Below the pieces are notes generated by a model. The model was not told where the DNA came from. It did not search any database and saw only the letters and a program-made list of their open reading frames with translations. A stretch of DNA of 64,000 nucleotides from Elusimicrobiota bacterium (lineage in GTDB: Bacteria; Elusimicrobiota; Elusimicrobia; UBA1565; UBA9628): the NCBI GenBank assembly GCA_016212855.1, contig JACRDP010000014.1, forward strand, positions 33,653 through 97,652, read 5' to 3'. The position numbers were made by a program, and so were the translations under genes. This document shows positions 52,582-60,985 of this stretch, one piece after another (within the stretch, counting starts at the first letter, position 1; each line of letters opens with the position of its first letter).

Positions 52582-53297
52582 ACGCCCCCGTCGCGGGGAT
52601 GCTCTTCGTCGATAAGCCCGCGGCCTGGACCTCGCACGACGTCGTCGCGGTCTTGCGAAGGCTGTTTCCCCGCGGCACCAAGGTCGGCCACACCGGCACC
52701 CTCGATCCCCTCGCCACGGGCCTGCTCGTCATCCTCGTCGGCCCCTGCACCAAGCTCCAGGCGCGCCTGCAGGGCATGGACAAGATCTACACCGGCACGA
52801 TCCGCCTCGGCGTCAAAACCGACACCGGCGACATCACGGGCAAGACGCTCGAGGAGAAGCCCGTTCCCGCGCTCGATCTCCCTGCGCTCAAGGCGGCCTG
52901 CGTTTCTCTCGTCGGCGAGGTGAGCGCCCCCGCCCCCGCCTACTCCGCGGTCAAGCACGAGGGCCGGCCGCTGTACGAGTACGCGCGCAAGGGACTCGCG
53001 GTGCCGGTCAAGGCGCGCACGTCGACGGTGCGCGCGTGGGAGGCGCTCGCCTGGAACGCCCCCGAGCTCACGCACCGCGTCGAGTGCGAGAGCGGCACGT
53101 ACGTGCGGACCTTGGCCGAGGTGCTGGGCGATAAGCTCGGCTGCGGCGGCACGGTCTCGGCATTGCGCCGCGAGACGGTCGGGCCCTTCCTCCTCTCCGA
53201 GGCCCGCACGCTCGACGCCTGGCGCGCATTGCCTCCCGCCGAGCTCGCCTTGGCCCTCACGAACTCCCTGCCCAAGCTCGAGGCCGCGCTCAAGTGA
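52578..53297 (+). CDS. truB: tRNA pseudouridine(55) synthase TruB
   Basis: 239 residues. The N-terminal GMLFVDKPAAWTSHDVVAVL and the catalytic motif GHTGTLDPLATGLLVILVG (active Asp in TLDPLATG) are clear; YSAVKHEGRPLYEYARKG and CESGTYVRTLAEVLG follow. It is short and lacks the C-terminal PUA domain of longer TruB forms. GTG start, coupled to rbfA and to the riboflavin kinase gene. Confidence 0.95.
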   Translation: MNAPVAGMLFVDKPAAWTSHDVVAVLRRLFPRGTKVGHTGTLDPLATGLLVILVGPCTKLQARLQGMDKIYTGTIRLGVKTDTGDITGKTLEEKPVPALDLPALKAACVSLVGEVSAPAPAYSAVKHEGRPLYEYARKGLAVPVKARTSTVRAWEALAWNAPELTHRVECESGTYVRTLAEVLGDKLGCGGTVSALRRETVGPFLLSEARTLDAWRALPPAELALALTNSLPKLEAALK

Positions 53298-53659
53298 AGG
53301 CGTTCAGCGGCCGCGTCGTGCGCGGCGAGCGGATGGGACGCAAGCTCGGCTTTCGCACGGCCAACATCAAGGTCCGCGGGACTCGTCAGCCTCCGCGCGG
53401 CGTGTGGAAGGTCTTGGTCAGGGGCACGACCATCGGCGAGCGCCTCGGGGCGTGCAACGTCGGGGTGCGCCCGACGCTCGGCGGCGCGCGACTCGTTGTC
53501 GAAGTGCATATTCCCGGTTTCGCCGGAAATCTGTATCGGCGAACCTTAACCTTGGCGTTCCTATCGAAGATTCGCCCGGAAAAGCGGTTCTCCTCCATGG
53601 GCGCGCTACGCTCCCAGATTCGGCGCGATGTCGCCTCGGTGCGATCCGCGCGAGCCTAG
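53294..53659 (+). CDS. ribF: Stand-alone riboflavin kinase domain (truncated RibF)
   Basis: 121 residues corresponding only to the C-terminal flavokinase domain of RibF: FSGRVVRGERMGRKLGFRTA, then PPRGVWKVLV, ACNVGVRPTLGG, VEVHIPGFAGNLYRRTLTLA and FLSKIRPEKRF. The N-terminal FMN adenylyltransferase domain is missing although the gene occupies the usual truB-ribF slot with a GTGA overlap. In the ATP-binding motif, where PTAN is usual, the Pro is Arg (RTAN). It may make FMN but not FAD. Confidence 0.8.
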   Translation: MKAFSGRVVRGERMGRKLGFRTANIKVRGTRQPPRGVWKVLVRGTTIGERLGACNVGVRPTLGGARLVVEVHIPGFAGNLYRRTLTLAFLSKIRPEKRFSSMGALRSQIRRDVASVRSARA

Positions 53660-53674
53660 TCGCGATCGTACGGC

Positions 53675-53734
53675 TTATCCACAAGCAGGCGGTTTGGTGT
53701 TGTCGACAACACTTAACGGCGCCGCTGTGGATAA
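53675..53734. repeat. Symmetric palindromic element with perfect inverted DnaA boxes
   Basis: TTATCCACA (53675-53683, exact DnaA box), 13 nt, the perfect palindrome GTGTTGTCGACAACAC (53697-53712), 13 nt, TGTGGATAA (53726-53734, exact box inverted). Boxes are equidistant from the centre; the 30-nt half-arms match at 22 positions. The right box overlaps the -35 region of the small gene at 53756. Confidence 0.85.
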
Positions 53735-53755
53735 CGTGTGTGGTAAAATAAGACC

Positions 53756-53935
53756 ATGAACTCTAAACTTCTCGCCGACGGCAACATCCTGGGCCGCCTC
53801 GGCGCGCTCGCCTTGATCGTCGCCGCCAGCTTCGGCCTGCACCGCCTCAACTGCGGCGACGGGATGTGCCCGGTGATGAAGACCGACTCGTGCTGCGCCG
53901 GCGCGTCGAAAACAGCGCCCGTTTCCCCCAAGTAA
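53756..53935 (+). CDS. Small Cys-rich membrane-anchored protein
   Basis: 59 residues: a hydrophobic segment at about 14-28 (GRLGALALIVAASFGLHRL), then a Cys-rich tail LNCGDGMCPVMKTDSCCAGA with four Cys and two Met, which could bind a metal such as copper. A TGG-TAAAAT extended -10 ends 6 nt before the ATG, so the mRNA is probably leaderless, and a DnaA-box element lies directly upstream. Function unknown. Confidence 0.6.
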   Translation: MNSKLLADGNILGRLGALALIVAASFGLHRLNCGDGMCPVMKTDSCCAGASKTAPVSPK

Positions 53936-53973
53936 CCGGCCCGCGCCGGGCTCCGGCCGTGGTACACTGAGCG

Positions 53974-54612
53974 GTGCCCTTCGTCCGCTTCCTCGTCCCC
54001 TACCTTGCCTACGTCTTCTCCTCCTTCATCAAGCTCACGACGAGCCTGACGATCGTCCACGGCGAGCACCGCGTCGGCCTGCGCTCCATCGACCGGCGCT
54101 TCATCTACGCGTTCTGGCACCAGCGCCAGGCCTTCTTCACCGTCTCCCACCGGGGCGACAATATGTCCATGCTCATCAGCCGCTCCGTGGACGGCGAGAT
54201 GATCGCCGAGACGATCCGGCGCTGCTGCGGCGTGCTCTCGGTGCGCGGCTCCTCGACGCGAGGCGCTTCCGACGCGGTGCGGGGGCTTATCAAGGCCTTG
54301 CGATCCGGCTACGATATCGGCATCACGCCCGACGGGCCCAAGGGTCCCAAATGCGAGATCAAGGAAGGCGTCATGTATCTCGCCCAGAAGCTGGGCGTGC
54401 CCATCCTGCCCATCACGAACGCCCAGTCCAACCGTCTGGTGCTCAAGGGCTCCTGGGACCATTTCCAAGTGCCGATGCCTTTCGGGCGCTCGGTCGTAGT
54501 CTACGGAAAGCCGATCGAGGTGGGCCCGCTCGACGACCTCGTCCTCAAGGCGGCCGAGCTGAAGCTCTCGCTCGACGCGATCACGTTGGAAGCCGAAGCG
54601 CTCGTTGCCTGA
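53974..54612 (+). CDS. DUF374 lysophospholipid acyltransferase-family protein
   Basis: 212 residues. N-terminal hydrophobic segment, then IYAFWHQRQAFFTVSHRGDN, ISRSVDGEMIAETIRRCCGV, SVRGSSTRGASDAVRGL, DIGITPDGPKGPKCEIKEGV and PILPITNAQSN, the conserved blocks of DUF374 proteins related to lipid A acyltransferases. Probably acylates an envelope lipid. The GTG start lies 5 nt after TGG-TACACT (53960-53968), again leaderless-type. It ends 3 nt before a convergent gene. Confidence 0.88.
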   Translation: MPFVRFLVPYLAYVFSSFIKLTTSLTIVHGEHRVGLRSIDRRFIYAFWHQRQAFFTVSHRGDNMSMLISRSVDGEMIAETIRRCCGVLSVRGSSTRGASDAVRGLIKALRSGYDIGITPDGPKGPKCEIKEGVMYLAQKLGVPILPITNAQSNRLVLKGSWDHFQVPMPFGRSVVVYGKPIEVGPLDDLVLKAAELKLSLDAITLEAEALVA

Positions 54613-54615
54613 CGG

Positions 54616-55077
54616 TTACGGCTTCGGCGACGGCGGACGCGTGGCCTGCGCGGACACGGTCCCCTTCGTGCGCGGCACGATCTTGTCGTCGACGATGTCC
54701 ACGAGGCCCGCGTCGATGCCGGAGCCTTTGAGGATTACGACCGCCTCGATCTCGTCCTTGTAGATCACGCCGTTCTTGTGGAGTTTGGCCTTGTTGTAGC
54801 GGCCGCAGGCCTCGATGGGCTCGCCGGCGGCGACCTTCGGGAAATAGCCGAAAGCGAAGACCTGCAAGATCCCCGTGCCGTCGTCGAGTTGAGCGCGGAA
54901 CAGATGCTTGCCGGTGGCGCGGCCGAATTTCTCGTCGAGCGCGACGACCTTCCCCGCCGCGCAGAGGCTGCGGCCGTCGAGGGCCTCGCGGTTTTTGAGC
55001 ACGTCGCCCGCCTTGGAGAGCGCTTCGGCGGCAGCCGACGACGCGAACAACGCGAGCGCCAAAAAAGCAGGCTTCAT
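54616..55077 (-). CDS. Secreted OB-fold protein
   Basis: 153 residues with a signal peptide (MKPAFLALALFASSAAAEA). The mature domain has the strand pattern of a small OB fold (SLCAAGKVVALDEKFGRATG, HLFRAQLDDGTGILQVFAFG, GEPIEACGRYNK), like periplasmic tRNA-anti/BOF-type domains. The promoter is well formed: TTGTCA (55109-55114), 17-nt spacer, TATACT (55086-55091), 8 nt before the ATG. Function unknown. Confidence 0.7.
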   Translation of the reverse strand: MKPAFLALALFASSAAAEALSKAGDVLKNREALDGRSLCAAGKVVALDEKFGRATGKHLFRAQLDDGTGILQVFAFGYFPKVAAGEPIEACGRYNKAKLHKNGVIYKDEIEAVVILKGSGIDAGLVDIVDDKIVPRTKGTVSAQATRPPSPKP

Positions 55078-55154
55078 CGCTCCGCAGTATATAGTTCAAG
55101 CCCAAAAATGACAAGGCCTTGAATCCGGCCCTTTGCGGGTCTACACTGCGGGGT

Positions 55155-55889
55155 ATGAGGCCCCTCGTTCTGGCGGTTCTCCTGGCGGCGCCGGCCGCGG
55201 CTCAGCAGCATCCCCAGCTCTCCCAGTGCCTGGGCAACGAACCCAAGGTCAGGCGCTGGTTCCACGCGCTCAACGACGAGCAGAGGAAGGCCTTCCAACT
55301 GCTGTACAACGAGTTCGCGGAGAACGTCCGCCGTCGCAAAGACGACGGCTGGAGCAACGGCTGGCTCGGGAACTTCTGGACGCATTACGTCAACGACACC
55401 AACGCCCACGGTTCGCTCGGCGGTTGGGTCAAGCAGGCGAAGACGTGGTCGGACAGCCGCTGGAAGCTGGAGCACGTGGCCGTGCCAGAGGCTCAGAAGG
55501 ATCTGGCGCGGGCCGAGGCCGCTCTCGCCGCCGCGCCGAACAGCGCCCAGTTGGGGCGCGACGAGGCCGCCGCGAAGCAGAACCTGGCCGATTTGCAGGA
55601 ACTCGCCAGCCGCCAGTTCGGCGCCTGCAGCGACTGGGCGCTCGACACGTGCGACACGCTCAAGACGGTCGCGCAGGATCAGTTCGAGCTCACGACGTTC
55701 ACGATCACCTTAACGTCCTGGCTCGGCGACAGCGGCGCGCACATGATCACGAAGGCCTGCCCGAAGGCCGGCGGTGAGTGCATCGTCCTCGACGCGTGGA
55801 AGCGCGGCCTGCCGGAGCTGGTCACGATGGACGAGGCCGTCAAAGGTCCCGCCAAGGCTCTGAGCTGCTTCCGCCCGCCCGGCGACTAG
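55155..55889 (+). CDS. Secreted protein of unknown function
   Basis: 244 residues, signal peptide MRPLVLAVLLAAPAAAQQ, then a helical, Trp- and Cys-containing body (VRRWFHALNDEQRKAFQLLY, WSNGWLGNFWTHYVNDTNAH, FGACSDWALDTCDTLKTVAQ). No family recognised. The ATG chosen is the one at the signal peptide, 7 nt after TACACT (55142-55147); an in-frame ATG at 55119 lies upstream of that box. The stop shares CTAG with the convergent potC stop. Confidence 0.65.
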   Translation: MRPLVLAVLLAAPAAAQQHPQLSQCLGNEPKVRRWFHALNDEQRKAFQLLYNEFAENVRRRKDDGWSNGWLGNFWTHYVNDTNAHGSLGGWVKQAKTWSDSRWKLEHVAVPEAQKDLARAEAALAAAPNSAQLGRDEAAAKQNLADLQELASRQFGACSDWALDTCDTLKTVAQDQFELTTFTITLTSWLGDSGAHMITKACPKAGGECIVLDAWKRGLPELVTMDEAVKGPAKALSCFRPPGD

Positions 55890-56680
55890 TGGCGTGCGCC
55901 TTCGTCGGGGCGCACCGCGAACGCCGCGTTGAACCCGATGAGGATGAAGGTCGCCACGAGCAGGCATACCGACAGCGCGTTGATTTCCGGCGTCACGCCG
56001 AATTTCATCATCGAATAAATCTTGATGGGCATCGTGACGATCCCGATGCCGGCGACGAAGAACGAGGTCACGAAGTCCTGGAAGCTCACCGTGAAGGAGA
56101 GGAGGGCGCCCGAGATGATGGCGGGCATCGCCAGCGGCAAGGTGACCTTGACGAAGGCCTGCCACTCGGTCGCGCCCAGGTCCATCGCGGCGTCTTCGAG
56201 AGAAGATTCCTGCAGGGAAATCAGCCGCGCGCGCACGGCCGCGACCGTGTAGGGCAGGCAGATCAAGGCGTGGGAGCTGGCCAGCGCCATGAAGTCGAGC
56301 TCGTAGCCCGCCCGGACGAGAAAGGTCAGAATGCCGACGCCGAGGGCGACCTCCGGCATCATCAACGGGACGTTGAGGAGCGCGTCGTAGGCTCCCCGCG
56401 CGCGGAAGGGCTTGTGCTTGACCATCGCGTAGGAGGCGAGCATGCCGAGCACCGCGGCGATGCCGGCGGCGGCGAGTGCCAGCTCGAGCGAGGTCAGCAT
56501 GGCGCTCATGAGCTCGGCGTCTTGGAATAGAGCTTTGTACCACTTGAGCGTAAAGCCGCGCCAGACGACGTTGCGGCGCGCGTCGTTGAAGGAGAAGATG
56601 ATCATCACGACGAGCGGAAGATAGAGGAAGCCGAACAGGGAGGCGCAGTAAATGCCCATGCCGCGGCGCTTGGCGCTCAC
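55886..56680 (-). CDS. potC: Spermidine/putrescine ABC transporter permease PotC
   Basis: 264 residues, about six membrane helices. The EAA-loop AAMDLGATEWQAFVKVTLPL contacts the ATPase; SFTVSFQDFVTSFFVAGIG fits PotC-type permeases. The GTG at 56680 overlaps the potB stop as GTGA. Last gene of potA-potD-potB-potC. Confidence 0.92.
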   Translation of the reverse strand: MSAKRRGMGIYCASLFGFLYLPLVVMIIFSFNDARRNVVWRGFTLKWYKALFQDAELMSAMLTSLELALAAAGIAAVLGMLASYAMVKHKPFRARGAYDALLNVPLMMPEVALGVGILTFLVRAGYELDFMALASSHALICLPYTVAAVRARLISLQESSLEDAAMDLGATEWQAFVKVTLPLAMPAIISGALLSFTVSFQDFVTSFFVAGIGIVTMPIKIYSMMKFGVTPEINALSVCLLVATFILIGFNAAFAVRPDEGARH

Positions 56681-57546
56681 GCTTTCTCCCACGCCTGATA
56701 CAGCCACAGTCCGCCGACGAGGCCGATGAGCAGCAGGGTCGTCAGCGCGGAGCCGAACGGCCAGTCCTGGGCCATCATGAACTGGTTCGAAATCAGGTTG
56801 CCGAGCAGGTAGTAACGCGGGCCGCCGAGGATCTCGACGGTCAGGAAGTCGCCGAGGCAGGGGATGAAGGTGAGCACGCAGCCCGCGACGACGCCCGGGA
56901 GCGAGAGCGGCAATGTGACCCTGAAGAAGGCGGTCCAGCGGTCGGCGCCGAGGTCGTAGGCGGCCTCGATGACGGAGCGGGGCACCTTCTCGAGCGAGGC
57001 GTACAGCGGAAGCACGGTGAACGGCAGATAGAAGTACACGAGCCCGAGCAGGATCGCGAAGGGCGTGTACAAGAAGCCGATGGGCTCGGAGAGGAAGCCG
57101 AAGCGGATGAGGGCCGAATTCAGGAGCCCCTCTTTACCGAGCACGATCATCCAGGAGTAGTAGGCCACGAGGCACGAGCTCCAGAACGGGACCATCAGCC
57201 CGACGAGAAGCGCGTTGCGCCAGCGTCCGGCGCGGAAGGTCAGGAAATAGGCGAGTGGGTAGCCGGCCACGAGGCAGGTCAAGGTGGTCGCCGCCGCGAA
57301 GGCCAAGGTCCGGAATAGAACCGGCAAGTACTTGTGGTCGAAGGCGCGCGCGTAGTTCTGGAGGCTGAACTCCCAGACGATGGCGCCGTACGGTCCGTTC
57401 TTGGCGAAGGAGAGGATGATGAGCCCCCCCGCCGGGATCACGAGCAGGAAGATCAGCCAGAGCGTGGCGGGAGCGAGGAGCAGGTGGCTCGCCAGGGGCT
57501 TGCGGCCGCCGAGCAGCCACGACAGGGCGCGGTTAAGCGAGCTCAC
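56677..57546 (-). CDS. potB: Spermidine/putrescine ABC transporter permease PotB
   Basis: 289 residues, six helices. The coupling loop AAYDLGADRWTAFFRVTLPL and the FIPCLGDFLTVEILGGPRYY segment are typical of PotB. It forms the channel with PotC. The GTG start at 57546 overlaps the potD stop as GTGA (57543-57546). Confidence 0.93.
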   Translation of the reverse strand: MSSLNRALSWLLGGRKPLASHLLLAPATLWLIFLLVIPAGGLIILSFAKNGPYGAIVWEFSLQNYARAFDHKYLPVLFRTLAFAAATTLTCLVAGYPLAYFLTFRAGRWRNALLVGLMVPFWSSCLVAYYSWMIVLGKEGLLNSALIRFGFLSEPIGFLYTPFAILLGLVYFYLPFTVLPLYASLEKVPRSVIEAAYDLGADRWTAFFRVTLPLSLPGVVAGCVLTFIPCLGDFLTVEILGGPRYYLLGNLISNQFMMAQDWPFGSALTTLLLIGLVGGLWLYQAWEKA

Positions 57547-58601
57547 GCGACCTTCACGTCGGCCCAGGTCTGGTTCCAGAGTTCGCTCTGCTCGGGATCG
57601 AGGACCGCGTTGAGGCGCAGATTCTTCATCATCGCGCCGGTCGGGTAGACGCGCGGGTCCTTGAGCAGGACCGGGTCCACGAACTTGAGCGCCTTCTCGT
57701 TGGGGCTGGCGTAGCGCACGGAGTTGGCGTTGGCGGCGGCGACCTCGGGTTCGAGGAGATAGTCGATGAGGCGCAAGGTGTCGGCGCGGTGGCGCGAGCC
57801 GCGCAGCATGGTGAGGCTGTCCACCCAAAGATGGGTCCCCTCCTTGGGGATCACGTAGTCGAGGTCGGGGTTCTCGCGCGCGGTCTGGAAGAGATAGCCG
57901 GACCAGGTCATGGCCAGGTCGATTTCCCCCGAAACGAGGGAGTTCAAGTAGGAAGAGGATGAGTACTGCTTGACCAGCGGCTTCTGCTTGACGAGCAGCT
58001 CGCGCACCTTGCGGAAGTGCTCGGGGTCGCGCGTCGTCGCGGGAAGCTTGAGCATGAGCAGGGCCACGCCGATGCAATCGCGGACGTTGTCGAGCATCGA
58101 GACGCGGTCCTTGTACTTCTCGTCCCAAAGGTCCCACCAGGACGTCGGCGGTTTTTTGAGCTTCTTCTTGTTATAGGCGATGCCCGTCGTTCCCCACATG
58201 TAGGGGACCGAGCCTTCCTCCGGATCGTATTCCGGGCGGCGGAAGCGCGCGGAGAGGTTGTTGATGTTCTTGAGCGCGCCGGTGGGGATCGGGTCGCTGA
58301 GGTTCAGCGCGCGGAAGCGCGGGATCAGGTAGTCGCCGATGACCACGAGATCGTAGCCCTTGGCGCCCGCGCGGAGCTTGGCGAACATCTCGTCCTCATC
58401 GGCGAAGAGGTCGTAGCGCACCTCGATGCCGTCGCGCTTGGTGAAGTCGGGCAAAGTGTCCTTGCCGATGTAGTTCGACCAGTTGAAGAAGTTGACGACG
58501 CGACGGTCGTCTGCGCGCCGGCAGGCGTCGAGAAAGGCCGGGAGCAGCGGTGCTAGGACGGCGGCCTTGAGGAAGCCGCGGCGCGTGACCTTCTCAGACA
58601 T
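57543..58601 (-). CDS. potD: Polyamine ABC transporter substrate-binding protein PotD
   Basis: 352 residues. The N-terminus has a twin-arginine-type signal (RRGFLKAAVLAPLLPAFLDA) and a Cys just after, so it may be Tat-exported and lipidated. NFFNWSNYIGKDTLPDFTKR, SVPYMWGTTGIAYNKKK and AMTWSGYLFQTARENPDLDY are PotD/PotF hallmarks; Trp and acidic residues there bind spermidine or putrescine. It overlaps the potA end by 8 bp. Confidence 0.93.
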   Translation of the reverse strand: MSEKVTRRGFLKAAVLAPLLPAFLDACRRADDRRVVNFFNWSNYIGKDTLPDFTKRDGIEVRYDLFADEDEMFAKLRAGAKGYDLVVIGDYLIPRFRALNLSDPIPTGALKNINNLSARFRRPEYDPEEGSVPYMWGTTGIAYNKKKLKKPPTSWWDLWDEKYKDRVSMLDNVRDCIGVALLMLKLPATTRDPEHFRKVRELLVKQKPLVKQYSSSSYLNSLVSGEIDLAMTWSGYLFQTARENPDLDYVIPKEGTHLWVDSLTMLRGSRHRADTLRLIDYLLEPEVAAANANSVRYASPNEKALKFVDPVLLKDPRVYPTGAMMKNLRLNAVLDPEQSELWNQTWADVKVA

Positions 58602-59709
58602 AATCGGGTTCGAGGATGTAGACGTCGTCGGGCTGAACCGCGGCGATGACGGGCACGTCCATGTCGTCGTGGACGGCGTAGCGGTCGCCGCCGGCCCAGG
58701 CGATGGTCAGGCGCTCGGGGTGCTTCTTGAACATCTGCAGGTAGATCTGGCAGGCGTCGCCGAGGAAGACGGTGTCCTTGAGGATCGCGTCGAAGCGGAT
58801 GAGGCCGAACGGGAGCTCGTCCTTGTAGAAGACCTTCACGCGCTCGGGGCGGATGGCGACCTTCACGCGGGCGCCGATGCCCGGCAGGGATTCGTTGGGG
58901 TCGAGCGGCACGTCGAGCTCGTGCTCGTCCTCGAGCAGCAGGTGCGCGCGGCCGGGCTCGCCGCGCAGGACCTTCGCCGAGAAGATGTTCGCGCCGCCGA
59001 TGAAGTCGGCGACGAAGGATGTCTTCGGCGTCTCGTAAATCTCGCCGGGGGTGCCGATCTGCTCGATGCGGCCCTGATTGAAGACGGCGATGCGGTCGGA
59101 CATCGTCATCGCCTCCTCTTGGTCGTGCGTGACGTAGATGAAGGCGATGCCCAGGCGCTTCTGCAGGTTCTTGAGCTCGAGCTGCATCTCCTTGCGCAGC
59201 TTGAGGTCGAGCGCGCCGAGAGGTTCATCAAGTAAAAGCACCGCGGGTCTTCCGGCGATGGCTCGCGCCAGCGCGATGCGCTGCATCTGGCCGCCGGAAA
59301 GCGACTGGATGCGGCGGGTCTCGAAGCCGGCGAGCTTGACCATGGCCAGCGCTTCGGGCACGCGCTTCTTGATTTCCGCCTCCGGCACTTTATCCATGCG
59401 CATGCCGAAGGCGATGTTGTCGGCGACGGAGAGGTGCGGGAACAGGGCGTAGTGCTGGAAAACGGTGTGCACGTCGCGGTCGTAGGCCGGGACGTCGGTG
59501 ACGTCGACGCCGGAGAGGCGCACGCGGCCGCCGTCGGGGGTCTCGAAGCCGGCGATGATGCGCAAGGTGGTCGTCTTGCCGCAGCCGGACGGGCCGAGCA
59601 AGGTCATGAACTCGCCCTTGCGGACGGTGAGCGAAACGTCGCGCAGAACCGGGGAGGTTCCGAAGGCCTTATTGAGCGGGCCGACTTCGAGGAGGGCGTC
59701 TTCTGACAC
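58594..59709 (-). CDS. potA: Spermidine/putrescine ABC transporter ATP-binding protein PotA
   Basis: 371 residues. Walker A GPSGCGKTTTLRIIAG (about 39-54), Q-loop, signature LSGGQMQRIALARAIAGRPA, Walker B VLLLDEPLGALDLKLRKEM, and a C-terminal TOBE-type regulatory domain. GTG start at 59709 with a TATAAT box (59720-59725) 10 nt upstream. First gene of the pot operon. Four clustered components make a complete polyamine importer. Confidence 0.95.
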   Translation of the reverse strand: MSEDALLEVGPLNKAFGTSPVLRDVSLTVRKGEFMTLLGPSGCGKTTTLRIIAGFETPDGGRVRLSGVDVTDVPAYDRDVHTVFQHYALFPHLSVADNIAFGMRMDKVPEAEIKKRVPEALAMVKLAGFETRRIQSLSGGQMQRIALARAIAGRPAVLLLDEPLGALDLKLRKEMQLELKNLQKRLGIAFIYVTHDQEEAMTMSDRIAVFNQGRIEQIGTPGEIYETPKTSFVADFIGGANIFSAKVLRGEPGRAHLLLEDEHELDVPLDPNESLPGIGARVKVAIRPERVKVFYKDELPFGLIRFDAILKDTVFLGDACQIYLQMFKKHPERLTIAWAGGDRYAVHDDMDVPVIAAVQPDDVYILEPDYV

Positions 59710-59785
59710 GGGCGCTCTAATTATACTACGCGGGGCCGCCTTCTAACGGCGTGTGGAGGCGGCATTCCCTCGCCATATGGCTCGG

Positions 59786-60985
59786 TCAGAGGGCGGCGAC
59801 GGCCTTCTTGATGAGGGCGAAGGCGTCCCGCGCCTGGGCCTCGGTCAAGGTCAATGGAGGCGCGAAGCGGATGGTGTTCTCATGCGTGTCCTTGGCCAGA
59901 AGGCCGAGGCGCGCGAGGCGCTCCACGAGCGGGCGCACCTTGACCCTGAACTCGACGGCGAGCATCAGGCCCCGCCCCCGGACGTCCTTGAGCTGGCGGT
60001 GTTCCAAGGTCTCGAGCATGCCCTTGAGGTAGGCGCCGGTCTTGGCCGCCTTCGCGGGCAAATTCTCTTCGAGAATTACTTTTAACGCCGCAAGCCCGAT
60101 GGCGCAAGCCATGGGACTGCCGCCGAAGGTCGAGCCGTGCGTGCCCGGCGTGAACAGCCCCAGAATCTCGTCGTCCGCGCACACCGCGGAGACCGGGTAA
60201 AGTCCGCCCGACAGCGCCTTGCCGAGTATATACAGATCGGGAACGACCGACTCGTGGTCGCAGGCGAACATCTTACCGGTGCGGCCCAGGCCGGTCTGGA
60301 TCTCGTCGGCGCACATCAGGACCTTGTTCTCCGAGCAGATGTCGCGCACCGCGGTCAGCCAGCCCTCGTCGGGGATGATCACTCCCCCCTCGCCCTGGAT
60401 CGCCTCGAACAGGAAGCCGACCGTGTTCGGCCCGATCGCGCGTTCGAGGGCGGCTGCGTTGCCGTAGGGGACGGTCCGGAAGCCCGGCGTGGCGGGGCCG
60501 AAGCCGTCGACGGAGTCCCGGTCGCTGGAGAATCCGACGATGGTCGTCGTGCGCCCGTGGAAGTTCCCCGCGCAGACGATGATCTCGGCCTTGTTCTCGG
60601 GCACGCCCTTGCGCCGGTAGCCCCACAGGCGCATCGCCTTGATCGCGGTCTCCACGGCCTCCGCGCCGGAGTTCATCGGCAAGGCGCGGTCCTTCTTCGT
60701 GAGGAGGCACAGGGCCTGAAGGAAGGGCCCGAGCAGTTCGTGGTGGAAGGCGCGCGAGGTCAAAGCGACCTTGCCTAATTGCTTCCTGGCGGCGGCGACG
60801 ATCTTCGGGTGGTTGTGGCCCTGGTTGATCGCGGAGTAGGCGGCGAGAAAATCGAAGTAGCGCTTGCCCTCGACGTCCCAGACGAACGGGCCCTTGGCCC
60901 GCGCGATCGCCACGGGCAACGGATGATAGTTGTGGGCGCCGTATTTGTCGACGAGCGCGATGACCCGGTCGGTTTTAGAGGGCAT
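59786..60985 (-). CDS. rocD: Ornithine aminotransferase
   Basis: 399 residues, class III PLP-dependent transaminase. GAHNYHPLPVAIARAKGPFV, VWDVEGKRYFDFLAAYSAIN, MNSGAEAVETAIKAMRLWGY, the GEGGVIIPDEGWL block, ADEIQTGLGRTGKMF and the PLP lysine in ILGKALSGGLYPVSAV fit ornithine-oxo-acid transaminase closely. It links ornithine to glutamate semialdehyde and proline. Located between a TPR gene (11-bp overlap) and the polyamine importer, a sensible arginine/ornithine/polyamine grouping. Confidence 0.88.
   Translation of the reverse strand: MPSKTDRVIALVDKYGAHNYHPLPVAIARAKGPFVWDVEGKRYFDFLAAYSAINQGHNHPKIVAAARKQLGKVALTSRAFHHELLGPFLQALCLLTKKDRALPMNSGAEAVETAIKAMRLWGYRRKGVPENKAEIIVCAGNFHGRTTTIVGFSSDRDSVDGFGPATPGFRTVPYGNAAALERAIGPNTVGFLFEAIQGEGGVIIPDEGWLTAVRDICSENKVLMCADEIQTGLGRTGKMFACDHESVVPDLYILGKALSGGLYPVSAVCADDEILGLFTPGTHGSTFGGSPMACAIGLAALKVILEENLPAKAAKTGAYLKGMLETLEHRQLKDVRGRGLMLAVEFRVKVRPLVERLARLGLLAKDTHENTIRFAPPLTLTEAQARDAFALIKKAVAAL

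Noticed and set aside
59710..59785. Riboswitch or polyamine-responsive leader before potA
   Set aside because: Only 76 bp with a TATAAT box 10 nt before the start and one weak 7-bp inverted repeat (59735-59763); there is no room for an aptamer.
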